NCBI RefSeq assembly: GCF_000340885.1
Contig: NC_020291.1
Coordinates: 5,083,001-5,147,000 of the forward strand
Reading direction: 5' to 3'
DNA from: Clostridium saccharoperbutylacetonicum N1-4(HMT)
Lineage (GTDB): Bacteria; Bacillota; Clostridia; Clostridiales; Clostridiaceae
DNA length: 64,000 nt
The translations under genes were made by a program, and so were the position numbers. Shown here piece after piece: positions 46,842-54,736 of this stretch (its first letter is position 1; the number at the start of each line of letters is the position of its first letter). The notes under the pieces are model-generated. The model was given only the letters and a program-made list of their open reading frames with translations, ran no database searches and had not been told where the DNA came from.

Positions 46842-48358
46842 GCAGTTGCACCTCCTGCTATAGTTTTCATAATATTTCCTTCTTCTATTTCATCACCACT
46901 TAATTCGCCTATAACATTTCTATCTCTAAGAACTATAACCCTATCACAACACTTAACTACTTCTGGAAGTTCTGATGAAATAAATAAAATTGTCATTCCC
47001 TGTTTTGCTAATTTCAAAATTAATTCTGTTATTTCATTCTTAGCTCCTATATCAATTCCTCTTGTTGGTTCATCTAAAATTAGTAACTCAGGCTCGGTTG
47101 CAAGCCATCTAGCCAAAATCACTTTTTGTTGATTGCCTCCACTTAAATTACTGATCTTTTGTTCCATACTTGGTGTTTTTATTCTAAGTAAATCAATATA
47201 TTTTTGAGAAATTTCTTGCTGTTTTTTCATTGGGATATATTTAAATATTCCTTTGCGAGCCTGTAATGCAAGTATTATATTTTCTCTTATTGTTAAATCT
47301 CCAACTATTCCTTCAACTTTTCTATCTTCAGGGCAAAATCCAATTCCCTCTTCAATTGCCTTTTGCGGATAAATATATGAATAAGACTTTCCATTAATAG
47401 TAATTTTGCCACTTGTAGCCTTATCAATTCCAAATATAGCTCGTGCACATTCGCTTCTTCCAGATCCAAGAAGTCCTGCAAAACCAAGAATTTCTCCTTT
47501 CTTTATTTCTATATCAAAAGGACTAATAGTTCCTATTCTTCCAAATTTATCGGTTTTAATAAAATTTTCTCTTTCTTTATTTACAACTTCTTTTTTAGTC
47601 TTTGCATTTTTTTCTATCTCACTATAATCTTTTCCTATCATTTTAGAAACCAATTCAATTCTAGGCAGTTTATCTGCATCATAAGTTCCAACTAATTCAC
47701 CATTTCTAAGTACTGTAAGTTTATCCGAAACTTCATATACCTGATCCAAAAAATGAGTTACAAATATTATTGACATTCCTTCTTCTCTAAATTTTTTCAT
47801 TATCTTAAATAACTGCTTTACTTCTTTTTCATCTAAACTAGATGTTGGTTCATCTAGAATTAATATGCCTTTAGATATATCTACTGCACGTGCAATAGCA
47901 ACCATTTGTTGAACAGCAACAGAATAATTGTTTAAGGCCTTTTTTACATCTATTTTTAAGTTCAACCTTTCCTGCAATAACTTGTCCGCATCAGTATTCA
48001 TTTTTTTCCAATCTATACTTCCATGCTTCATAGGTTCGCGCCCAATATATATATTTTCAGCCACTGTTAAATTTGCGCATAAATTAACCTCCTGATAAAC
48101 TGTGCTAATACCATGGCTTTGAGCTTCCTCAGTAGATGATATTTTTATTTTATTTCCTCGCAAAATAATTGTGCCTTCATCTATTTTATATACTCCCGTA
48201 AGTACCTTTATCAATGTTGATTTCCCAGCTCCATTTTCCCCCATAAGTGTGTGTATTTCACCTTTTCTAAGAGTAAAATCAACATTTGAAAGGGCTCTAA
48301 CACCTGGAAAAACCTTGCTGATATTTTTCATTTCTAAAACTATATCAGAATTTTCCAT
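46838..48358 (-). CDS. Sugar ABC transporter ATPase, YtfR-like
   Basis: 506 residues, two cassettes. Cassette 1: Walker [10 protein letters not shown], signature-like YSVAVQQMVAIARAV, Walker B ILILDEPTSS. Cassette 2: degenerate Walker A GLLGSGRSEC, signature [14 protein letters not shown], Walker [13 protein letters not shown]. The ATG at 48358, eight bases after GAGGAG, is used rather than the GTG at 48367. An AraR box lies just upstream (48394-48405), so this gene and the two permeases may have an arabinose-controlled promoter of their own. Confidence 0.9.
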   Translation of the reverse strand: MENSDIVLEMKNISKVFPGVRALSNVDFTLRKGEIHTLMGENGAGKSTLIKVLTGVYKIDEGTIILRGNKIKISSTEEAQSHGISTVYQEVNLCANLTVAENIYIGREPMKHGSIDWKKMNTDADKLLQERLNLKIDVKKALNNYSVAVQQMVAIARAVDISKGILILDEPTSSLDEKEVKQLFKIMKKFREEGMSIIFVTHFLDQVYEVSDKLTVLRNGELVGTYDADKLPRIELVSKMIGKDYSEIEKNAKTKKEVVNKERENFIKTDKFGRIGTISPFDIEIKKGEILGFAGLLGSGRSECARAIFGIDKATSGKITINGKSYSYIYPQKAIEEGIGFCPEDRKVEGIVGDLTIRENIILALQARKGIFKYIPMKKQQEISQKYIDLLRIKTPSMEQKISNLSGGNQQKVILARWLATEPELLILDEPTRGIDIGAKNEITELILKLAKQGMTILFISSELPEVVKCCDRVIVLRDRNVIGELSGDEIEEGNIMKTIAGGATA

Positions 48359-48393
48359 ATATATCACTCCTCATACTTTTATGTAACGCAAAC

Positions 48394-48405
48394 TTGTACG
48401 TACTT
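48394..48405. promoter_or_regulatory. AraR-like operator between binding-protein and ATPase genes
   Basis: TTGTACGTACTT matches the AraR box in 10 of 12 positions. It lies about 40 bases before the ATPase start, inside what otherwise looks like one operon. No strong -35/-10 pair is visible around it. Confidence 0.6.
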
Positions 48406-48418
48406 CATTTTATTAAAC

Positions 48419-48449
48419 ATAAGAGCATGGACTAGTATCCTGCTCTTAT
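48419..48449. terminator. Hairpin behind the arabinose-type binding-protein gene
   Basis: ATAAGAGCA (48419-48427) pairs with TGCTCTTAT (48441-48449), 14 bases past the binding-protein stop. Without a long U-run it is probably a partial terminator or mRNA-stabilising hairpin. Confidence 0.5.
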
Positions 48450-48462
48450 ATTTATCTTTAAA

Positions 48463-49467
48463 CTAATATTTTCTATTAGGTAATTCTGCTGCTGCATCCT
48501 TTTGTAAGAATTGGCTTTCTTTTGAGTTAATAGTTTTTTCAACATTCTTACCATCTAATATATTTTTAGATACTTCTAATAATTGTGGTCCAAGAAGAGG
48601 ATTACATTCAACAGTTGCATTAGCTTTACCATCAACCATTGCTTGGAAAATATCCTTGATTCCATCAACTGAAATTATATATATATCTTTTCCTGGCTTC
48701 TTACCATATTCTTCTATAGCTTGTATAGCTCCCATTGCCATATCATCATTATGAGACCATAATACATTTATCTTATCTCCATCTGATTTTAAGAAAGCTT
48801 CCATAACTTCTTTACCTTTTGCACGTGTGAAGTCACCAGTTTGTGATTTTATTATCTTATAATTTGGACAATCTTTGATTGTATCATTAAAGCCTTGCTG
48901 TCTTCCAACCATTGCTGTAGATCCAACAGTTCCTTGAAGTTCTGCTATATTTAATTTTGCATCTTTACCATATTGATCTATTATTATTTGAGCTGCCTTT
49001 TTACCTTCTGCAACCATATCTGAACCTAAAAAGCATTTATAAAGTGAATCGTCTGATACTGTAACTTTTCTATCAACTATTACTACTGGGATTTTAGCAT
49101 CTTTAGCTTCTTTAAGTACAGTATCCCATCCTGTTTCTACAACCGGATCTAAAGCTATTATATCTACTTTTTGAGCAATAAATGATCTTATAGCTTTTAT
49201 TTGATTTTCTTGTTTTTGTTGACCATCAGAAAATTTCAAATCAAAATTAGAATCTAGCGTTGGAATTGATTTTATTGAGTCAGTTTCTGCTGTTCTCCAT
49301 CCGCTTTCTGCTCCAACTTGTGCAAATCCAATTACTTTTTTAGCTGATGAACTTTTCGCTGATGTTTGTGCAGCGTCTCCTTTTGATGCTGAACCTCCAC
49401 AACCTGCAAGCATACCAACACATAATACAGTACTTGCCACTAATGCAATCATCTTTTTTAGTTTCAT
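48463..49467 (-). CDS. Sugar-binding lipoprotein, YtfQ-like
   Basis: Extracytoplasmic receptor of 334 residues. Signal ending GMLAGC (lipidated Cys23) and a Ser/Ala-rich linker. Binding-domain motifs: IGFAQVGAESGWRTAETDSI, IIALDPVVETGWDTVL, IPVVIVDRKV, LQGTVGSTAMVGRQQGFN, WSHNDDMAMGAIQAIEEYG and IISVDGIKDIFQAMVDG, which match YtfQ (furanose sugars) more than RbsB. The second sensor system's anchored binding protein is encoded directly upstream. Its promoter has a consensus -10 but no -35, with a cre site behind it. Substrate probably arabinose or arabinosides. Confidence 0.87.
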   Translation of the reverse strand: MKLKKMIALVASTVLCVGMLAGCGGSASKGDAAQTSAKSSSAKKVIGFAQVGAESGWRTAETDSIKSIPTLDSNFDLKFSDGQQKQENQIKAIRSFIAQKVDIIALDPVVETGWDTVLKEAKDAKIPVVIVDRKVTVSDDSLYKCFLGSDMVAEGKKAAQIIIDQYGKDAKLNIAELQGTVGSTAMVGRQQGFNDTIKDCPNYKIIKSQTGDFTRAKGKEVMEAFLKSDGDKINVLWSHNDDMAMGAIQAIEEYGKKPGKDIYIISVDGIKDIFQAMVDGKANATVECNPLLGPQLLEVSKNILDGKNVEKTINSKESQFLQKDAAAELPNRKY

Positions 49468-49488
49468 AATTAATTCCCCCTATATTTA

Positions 49489-49502
49489 TGTTTTCGTTTT
49501 CA
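49489..49502 (-). promoter_or_regulatory. cre site (CcpA) at the binding-protein promoter
   Basis: The minus strand reads ATGAAAACGAAAACAT including flanks, a full match to WTGNNARCGNWWWCAW. It lies seven bases downstream of the -10 TATAAT (49510-49515), so carbon catabolite repression of arabinose uptake is expected. The -35 position (49533-49538) reads AATACA, weak, suggesting that an activator is needed. Confidence 0.6.
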
Positions 49503-49583
49503 TGAGTTAATTATATAGCTGCTCTTTAAAATTGTATTTGCATTAATTGGCACTTTTGTATACTTTTAAGACTTATATTAATT

Positions 49584-50537
49584 TTAATTACTTCCAATAG
49601 TTTCTTTAGTTATTTTATTGCATTCTAATAATATTTTCTTTGGAATTTCCTCTTTATTTAATATCTTAAGAGCATACTCCACGGCTTCTTTTCCTCCAGT
49701 TTTACAAGTAAAGGTCCCTTGAAGTATACCATTCCTAACCATCTCTTTTCCACCTTCTGGACCTTCAAGCCCATCAACTCCAATTATCTTTATATTCTTT
49801 AAATTGTTCTTCACTGCAGCATAATACGCTCCAAGTGCCATATAATCACTATGTGCAAAAATAATATCTACATTATTGTCTTCTTTTAAAATCTCCTCAA
49901 GTTTATCTTCTGCTTCACTTTCTTGCCAATTTCCAACAATAGTTCTATCCACAGAAACATTTTTATGTTTAGTGATTGAATTTCTAAAGCCATTAGTAAT
50001 TTCTTTATCTGTACTTGAATCTAACATTCCTTGAACTTCTATAACTTTGACTTTATCTTTATCTTTACCTGCTAATTCACCGACTAACTCTCCAGCCTGC
50101 ATGCCTATAGATTCTGTATCAGAACCAATATACAAAGTGTAATCGTATCCACTTATAGCCCTATCTAACATAATAACAGGTGTAGTTTTATATATTTTCC
50201 CTACTGTACCTGTTAATTCTTTCGAATCGTTTGTTGATACTATAAGGACATCTGCACCAAAATTAATTAAATCTTCAATATCTTTTTTTTGTTTTTCAGT
50301 ATCTCCACCTGCATCTTTAAATATCATCTTTATATTACTATGCTTTTTAGCTTCCTCCTGGATTTCCTTATTCATATATACTCTCCATGGCTCATACAAG
50401 TTAACTTGGGACATTCCAATAATAAAAGTATCTTTTTTTTGAGAGTTTATCCTACTGGAATAGAGTTTATAAATGATAATAAATAATATTAAAATTAATA
50501 TTGTAAACAAATAAATTATATATTTTTTATTCTTCAT
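49584..50537 (-). CDS. Membrane-anchored periplasmic-binding-like sensor subunit (second system)
   Basis: 317 residues: one N-terminal helix (about 6-24, IIYLFTILILILFIIIYKL) without lipobox, then a periplasmic-binding type 1 domain (IIGMSQVNLYEPWRVYMNKE, VLIVSTNDSKE, TPVIMLDRAISG, EVQGMLDSSTDKE, IFAHSDYMALGAYYA, IIGVDGLEGPEGG). It resembles the transporter's own YtfQ-like receptor encoded next to it, so both probably bind the same sugar. Its ATG directly follows the stop of the response regulator. Same design as XylFII: a ligand-binding partner for a LytS kinase, here the one at 42814. Confidence 0.75.
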   Translation of the reverse strand: MKNKKYIIYLFTILILILFIIIYKLYSSRINSQKKDTFIIGMSQVNLYEPWRVYMNKEIQEEAKKHSNIKMIFKDAGGDTEKQKKDIEDLINFGADVLIVSTNDSKELTGTVGKIYKTTPVIMLDRAISGYDYTLYIGSDTESIGMQAGELVGELAGKDKDKVKVIEVQGMLDSSTDKEITNGFRNSITKHKNVSVDRTIVGNWQESEAEDKLEEILKEDNNVDIIFAHSDYMALGAYYAAVKNNLKNIKIIGVDGLEGPEGGKEMVRNGILQGTFTCKTGGKEAVEYALKILNKEEIPKKILLECNKITKETIGSN

Positions 50538-51740
50538 TTATTTCCCCCTCTTAAACTCTGTTGGTGAAATTCCAACTACTTTTTTGAAAGCTCTACAAAA
50601 ATAATGTTGATTACTATACCCCACTAACTCCGCAACATCATATATTTTAATTGATGGATCTTCCATAATACACATAGCCTTTTTTATTCTTACATTAGTT
50701 AAATAATCAATAAAGGAAAGGCCTGTCTCTTTCTTAAGCAGCTTGCTTAAATACGATGATGTAACTTCCAATTTATCAGATATATCATTTACGCTTAAAT
50801 CATTTGAATAATAATTATCCTCTATATATTTTATGGCCAACAAAATTATAGGGCTACATTTTCTTTTTTTATTCAAATCATTTACTATTTTTAAATATTC
50901 ATGCTTTATTTTTAATATTCCCTCTGCAACATTTGCTTGTTCAACAAGCACATTGCACTTTAAATATTTACCAATTTCCATTTCCACCTGATTGCCAAGG
51001 TTAATCCATTCCACCATATCATGTATATTTGCAATCAATACTACGTTATTCTTATCATCGTTAAAAATAAACTTTTCATTTGATTTATTAAATTTTTCAT
51101 TTAGCAAATTAGCAATTGCAAATTCTAAAAGTTCCATATTCCATCTTTTCTCTGCAGTTTCTAAATTTAATTTTTCTATTGGTTTAACTAAAATAAGCCC
51201 AACATTATTATTAAATTTAATTTTAAAATATTCAATTTCTTTTAACATCTGTTGATCATTTAATTTGTTATCTAGCCATTCACTAAAAAAATTTTTCTTC
51301 AATATTTCTATATTTTCATTTAATTGCTTTTCTACCCAATCTAAATAATTAGTTTCATTTTGAATTTCATTAAGTTTGGATACTGCTTTTAATATTATCT
51401 CTTCCATATTCTTTTTGTTGACTGGCTTTAAAACGTAATCAAAAACATTATACTTTAAAGCTTTTTGTGCATAGGAGAAATCATCATATCCACTTATAAT
51501 AATAACAATGCTTTTATAATTAATCTCCTTAAGTTTTTCCAAAAGATTGAGGCCATTTAGAAAAGGCATATTTATATCTAATAAAATTATATCCGGTTTC
51601 TTTTCTTTTATAACTTCCAATGCGATTTCGCCATCTTCTGCCTCACCTACTATATTAATATTAAGTTCATGCCAATCTAATAGATTCTCAATTCCTCTTC
51701 TAATTTTAGGTTCATCATCAGCAACAACTAATTTCCACAT
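50538..51740 (-). CDS. YesN-like response regulator with AraC-type DNA-binding domain (second system)
   Basis: 400 residues. Receiver domain with Asp8/Asp9, phosphoacceptor Asp55 in ILLDINMP and the YVLKPVNK lysine; a middle linker shorter by about 140 residues than in the regulator at 5313; and a C-terminal AraC double helix-turn-helix (SVNDISDKLEVTSSYLSKLL and LVGYSNQHYFCRAFKK). GGAGGGTTTT precedes the ATG. Heads the operon with the anchored binding protein and likely activates the transporter's binding-protein gene. Confidence 0.9.
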   Translation of the reverse strand: MWKLVVADDEPKIRRGIENLLDWHELNINIVGEAEDGEIALEVIKEKKPDIILLDINMPFLNGLNLLEKLKEINYKSIVIIISGYDDFSYAQKALKYNVFDYVLKPVNKKNMEEIILKAVSKLNEIQNETNYLDWVEKQLNENIEILKKNFFSEWLDNKLNDQQMLKEIEYFKIKFNNNVGLILVKPIEKLNLETAEKRWNMELLEFAIANLLNEKFNKSNEKFIFNDDKNNVVLIANIHDMVEWINLGNQVEMEIGKYLKCNVLVEQANVAEGILKIKHEYLKIVNDLNKKRKCSPIILLAIKYIEDNYYSNDLSVNDISDKLEVTSSYLSKLLKKETGLSFIDYLTNVRIKKAMCIMEDPSIKIYDVAELVGYSNQHYFCRAFKKVVGISPTEFKRGK

Positions 51741-51858
51741 AAAACCCTCCGTTATTCTGTTTTTGTATCAAATGGTAGTACTTATTTCCCCGATATTATT
51801 AATAGTAGTAATCTTTTGGAAATTTATCAATAGATTTTTGAAATAATTTTCCAAAACA

Positions 51859-51903
51859 TTGTATGTACAATTCTTATGTATTATAATATACTTGTGCATA
51901 CAT
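51859..51903 (+). promoter_or_regulatory. Aldose epimerase promoter with two AraR operators 33 bp apart
   Basis: -35 TTGTAT (51859-51864), 17-base spacer, -10 TATAAT (51882-51887). Operator 1 TTGTATGTACAA (51859-51870) covers the -35 and operator 2 TTGTGCATACAT (51892-51903) the start site. The geometry is base-for-base the same as at araA. Confidence 0.75.
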
Positions 51904-51972
51904 TAAATCAATATATTTCATGTAAATGTATACTTTATTAAAAATATTTATTACTAATCGGAGGTGTTCATA

Positions 51973-53028
51973 GTGGCAATAGGAAAAAGATCTTTTGGAA
52001 AAATGCCTAATGGAGAAGAAGTTGATATCTATACATTAAAAAATGATAATGGAATGAAAATAGAAATAAGTACTTATGGTGGTACAATTGTATCCGGAAT
52101 AGTTTCAGATAAAAGCGGAGATTTTCATGATATAGTATTAGGTTATGATAATCTAAATAGTTATTTAAGTGGAGATAAGTATTTCGGTGCATTAATAGGA
52201 CGTTTCGGAAATCGAATACAATATGGTAAGTTTACTCTTAATAATAAGGAATATACTTTAGTACAAAATAATGGAGAAAATCATCTTCATGGTGGCACTA
52301 AAGGCTTTGATAAAGTAATCTGGAATGCTAAAGTAATTGAAACTGAACCAAATACATTAGAGCTTTCTTATTTAAGTCCTGATGGTGAAGAAGGATACCC
52401 TGGAAATCTTGATATAAAAGTTAAATATGTACTCACTGAAGATAATGCTTTAGAAATTAATTATTTAGCAACTACTGATGAAGATACTGTTGTAAATCTT
52501 ACTAACCATGCTTATTTTAATTTATCTGGACATTCTTCTGGAGATGTGCTTAAGCAAAAGTTAATGATTAATGCAGATAAATTCACTCCAAACGACAAAT
52601 ATTCAATTCCTACTGGGGAAATAACAAGTGTTGAAAATACACCTATGGATTTTAGGACTTTGACTCCTATTGGTACAAATATAAATTCTGATCATGAACA
52701 AATTGTTTTTGGAAATGGATTTGACCATAATTGGGTACTAAATTCTAATGGTTCACTTGATGTGAAGTCAGCTCAAGCTGTTGATGAAAACACTGGCATA
52801 GTAATGGATGTATATACAACAACTCCAGGAGTTCAATTCTACAGTGGAAATTTCCTTGATGGATCTGATATAGGTAAAAACAATACTGCCTACAATATTA
52901 GAAATGGTTTCTGCCTTGAAACTCAATTTTTCCCTAATTCTATTAATTGCAGCAATTTCAAATCACCAATATTGAAAGCTGGGGAAATATACAAGCATAA
53001 AACAATATATAAATTTTCCATACTATAA
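51973..53028 (+). CDS. galM: Aldose 1-epimerase (mutarotase)
   Basis: Interconverts alpha and beta anomers of sugars before metabolism. 351 residues. The GalM motifs are NRIQYGKFTL, NHLHGGTKGFD (catalytic His), NLTNHAYFNLSGH (second His), FDHNWVL and the general base Glu in CLETQFFPNSIN. I start it at the GTG at 51973, nine bases after GGAGGTG; an earlier GTG at 51964 is part of that ribosome site. The AraR double operator shows that it works on arabinose in this organism, readying it for the isomerase. Confidence 0.93.
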   Translation: MAIGKRSFGKMPNGEEVDIYTLKNDNGMKIEISTYGGTIVSGIVSDKSGDFHDIVLGYDNLNSYLSGDKYFGALIGRFGNRIQYGKFTLNNKEYTLVQNNGENHLHGGTKGFDKVIWNAKVIETEPNTLELSYLSPDGEEGYPGNLDIKVKYVLTEDNALEINYLATTDEDTVVNLTNHAYFNLSGHSSGDVLKQKLMINADKFTPNDKYSIPTGEITSVENTPMDFRTLTPIGTNINSDHEQIVFGNGFDHNWVLNSNGSLDVKSAQAVDENTGIVMDVYTTTPGVQFYSGNFLDGSDIGKNNTAYNIRNGFCLETQFFPNSINCSNFKSPILKAGEIYKHKTIYKFSIL

Positions 53029-53061
53029 ATAAACCTCATAAATATTGCCCATAAAACTTTA

Positions 53062-53184
53062 TGACTAAATAATGATGAGTAAATAGGAGTTTAATGCCAA
53101 AAGCCTGAGAGGCTTTTGGCATTAAACTCATTTAAGAAATCCCCAGTTAATCTCAACCTTATCCATTCATTATTCATCATCACC
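53062..53184. repeat. Three-stem palindromic repeat, copy F (inverted orientation)
   Basis: Contains a perfect 20-bp stem GAGTTTAATGCCAAAAGCCT (53087-53106) with its inverse at 53110-53129 and a 3-base loop. Read on the minus strand the order is GATGAATAATGAAT oligomer, GGTTGAGATTAACTGGGGATTTC core, the big hairpin, then an inverted TTTACTCATCATTATT end: the same plan as copies A-C. It also lies where the epimerase transcript should end and can act as its terminator. Confidence 0.65.
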
Positions 53185-53246
53185 TATAATTACTATCTTT
53201 TACTTCTTACACAAATGAACTATTGTTGAAATTGCCTCTCTATATT

Positions 53247-54119
53247 TTACATATGTTTTTGCTCATCCAAAACTCTATAAATTGCCTTAGCAACCCCCAG
53301 ATTATCATTAGTATCTGTTATGTATTTTGCAATTTCTTTTATTTCTTGAATTGCATTTCCCATAGCAACTGATTCAGTAAATTCTGTAAACATTGAATAA
53401 TCATTAAAACTATCCCCGATAACCATAACCTCATCTTTATCAAATCCCATTTTTTTCGCTACTTTAGCAAGAATAATACCTTTTTGGGCCGTTACATGAG
53501 TAATTTCTATATTATCTTTAAAAGAAGATGAAACCGCAATTCCTTCTATTTCACTTGTTATTTTCTTCATTTTATTGATAATTTCTACATCCTTATGAAA
53601 TGCTACAAATTTTCTAACTTCTATATCAGAATTAAAAAATTCCTGTAAATTTTCTATATAATTTAGTTGTATAAAATATGCTTCTTTTTTTGCCCATTCA
53701 ATAGCTTCATCTTGACTCAACTCTGGATGAAATGATAATGTCCTATACACCATTTCCTTTAATGCTTCTTCTTTTGTATCTGTAGTAAATATTCCTTTAT
53801 TGGTAAATATCCTTGCAGATACTTTTTCTTTATGTAATAATTCAGTTATTTTCAATGCAGTTTTCAATTCTATATTAATTTCTTCTAATATATTCCCATC
53901 TTCATCTCTATATTCTGCACCATTCATTAAAACACATTGACATCTTATGTTGTTTTCTTTTAAGAGAGATTGGACAGTAAAATATTCTCTCCCTGTTGAT
54001 ATAGCAAATGCTATTCCAGCTTCTTCAGCTTTCTTAATAGCTGTTACAGTTTCCTCATCTATTTTATGCATTTTGTTTAGCAATGTTCCATCCATGTCAG
54101 ATGCAATTAATTTTATCAT
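53247..54119 (-). CDS. Cof-type HAD-superfamily (IIB) sugar phosphatase
   Basis: 290-residue HAD phosphatase. Motif I is DMDGTLL with nucleophile Asp8 and Asp10; a C2-type cap follows (ELKTALKITELLHKEKVSARIFTNKG); motif III/IV is the lysine QKGIILAKVA with GDSFNDYSM. Members hydrolyse sugar phosphates or flavin nucleotides with broad preference, so the true substrate cannot be named. Transcribed alone, convergent with the epimerase gene. Confidence 0.88.
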   Translation of the reverse strand: MIKLIASDMDGTLLNKMHKIDEETVTAIKKAEEAGIAFAISTGREYFTVQSLLKENNIRCQCVLMNGAEYRDEDGNILEEINIELKTALKITELLHKEKVSARIFTNKGIFTTDTKEEALKEMVYRTLSFHPELSQDEAIEWAKKEAYFIQLNYIENLQEFFNSDIEVRKFVAFHKDVEIINKMKKITSEIEGIAVSSSFKDNIEITHVTAQKGIILAKVAKKMGFDKDEVMVIGDSFNDYSMFTEFTESVAMGNAIQEIKEIAKYITDTNDNLGVAKAIYRVLDEQKHM

Positions 54120-54197
54120 TCTGGAATCAGCTCCTTGTTTCTATTATATTTTTATCCTAGTATATTATAACAATAATATTCTACTTGATAAACCTAT

Positions 54198-54639
54198 AGA
54201 TATCCAAATTAATAATCAAACTTATAAATGATATATACATGCATCATTGAGAAATTATAATCGTAACACTGCACTAGAAATTACATACATATTTGTGCAA
54301 GCGGCATATGAATTTAAGCTGTGATGATTATTAAGCAGATAAGTGAAAGTCCAAATCTATGATTTGGTTTCTTGAACTTAGTTAACTCATTCATGAGTTA
54401 ACCTCCTTTAAAAAACTGATTTGGTGTGAATCGCTTACTCAGCGAACGAACGCGAGTCGAGTTTCCTCTATGGGTTGTTCCACTTTCCGCTTGTCATAAA
54501 TTTACTTTAGGAACATGCAGAAATGGGCGCAACCTTCCACTTAGAACCCATCCAGCGAAAATTTCATTAGTCCGCTGGAATAAATATGTGTTTAATTTCG
54601 GTAAGTTCAGCATATGTCTAATTCTTGCTTTGGATATCT
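54198..54639. mobile_element. Long-palindrome MITE-like element, copy 2 (442 bp)
   Basis: TATAGATATCCAAA (from 54195) at one end and its exact inverse TTTGGATATCTATA at the other. Outer 150 bases on each side match copy 1 at 17101 (AATCAAACTTATAAATG, TTGAGAAATTATAATCGTAACACT, CCAGCGAAAATTTCA, AATTTCGGTAA). The middle is different and about 80 bases longer, with a palindromic GAGTTAACTC..GAGTTAAC region and a GC-richer stretch near 54430-54460. A 74-codon frame inside is not credible as a gene. It fills the gap 54120-54660. Confidence 0.7.
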
Positions 54640-54664
54640 ATATCTATTAACAAATTCACCACAT

Positions 54665-54702
54665 AAAAAACCCAGTATCTCATTTGCATAGAAGATACTG
54701 GG
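54665..54702 (-). terminator. Terminator of the PTS operon
   Basis: CCCAGTATCT (54671-54680) pairs with AGATACTGGG (54693-54702), followed on the minus strand by six U. It lies 35 bases past the EIIC stop. Confidence 0.85.
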
Positions 54703-54736
54703 CTTAATTTTAGTTATTTATATTTAAAATTTATTT

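Noticed and set aside
54430..54480. GC-richer CGCTTACTCAGCGAACG stretch as a tRNA
   Set aside because: No acceptor stem, anticodon arm or TTCGA loop can be folded in proper order.
54426..54650. 74-codon frame inside the second long-palindrome element
   Set aside because: No equivalent in copy 1, no ribosome site, and it crosses the element's terminal repeat.
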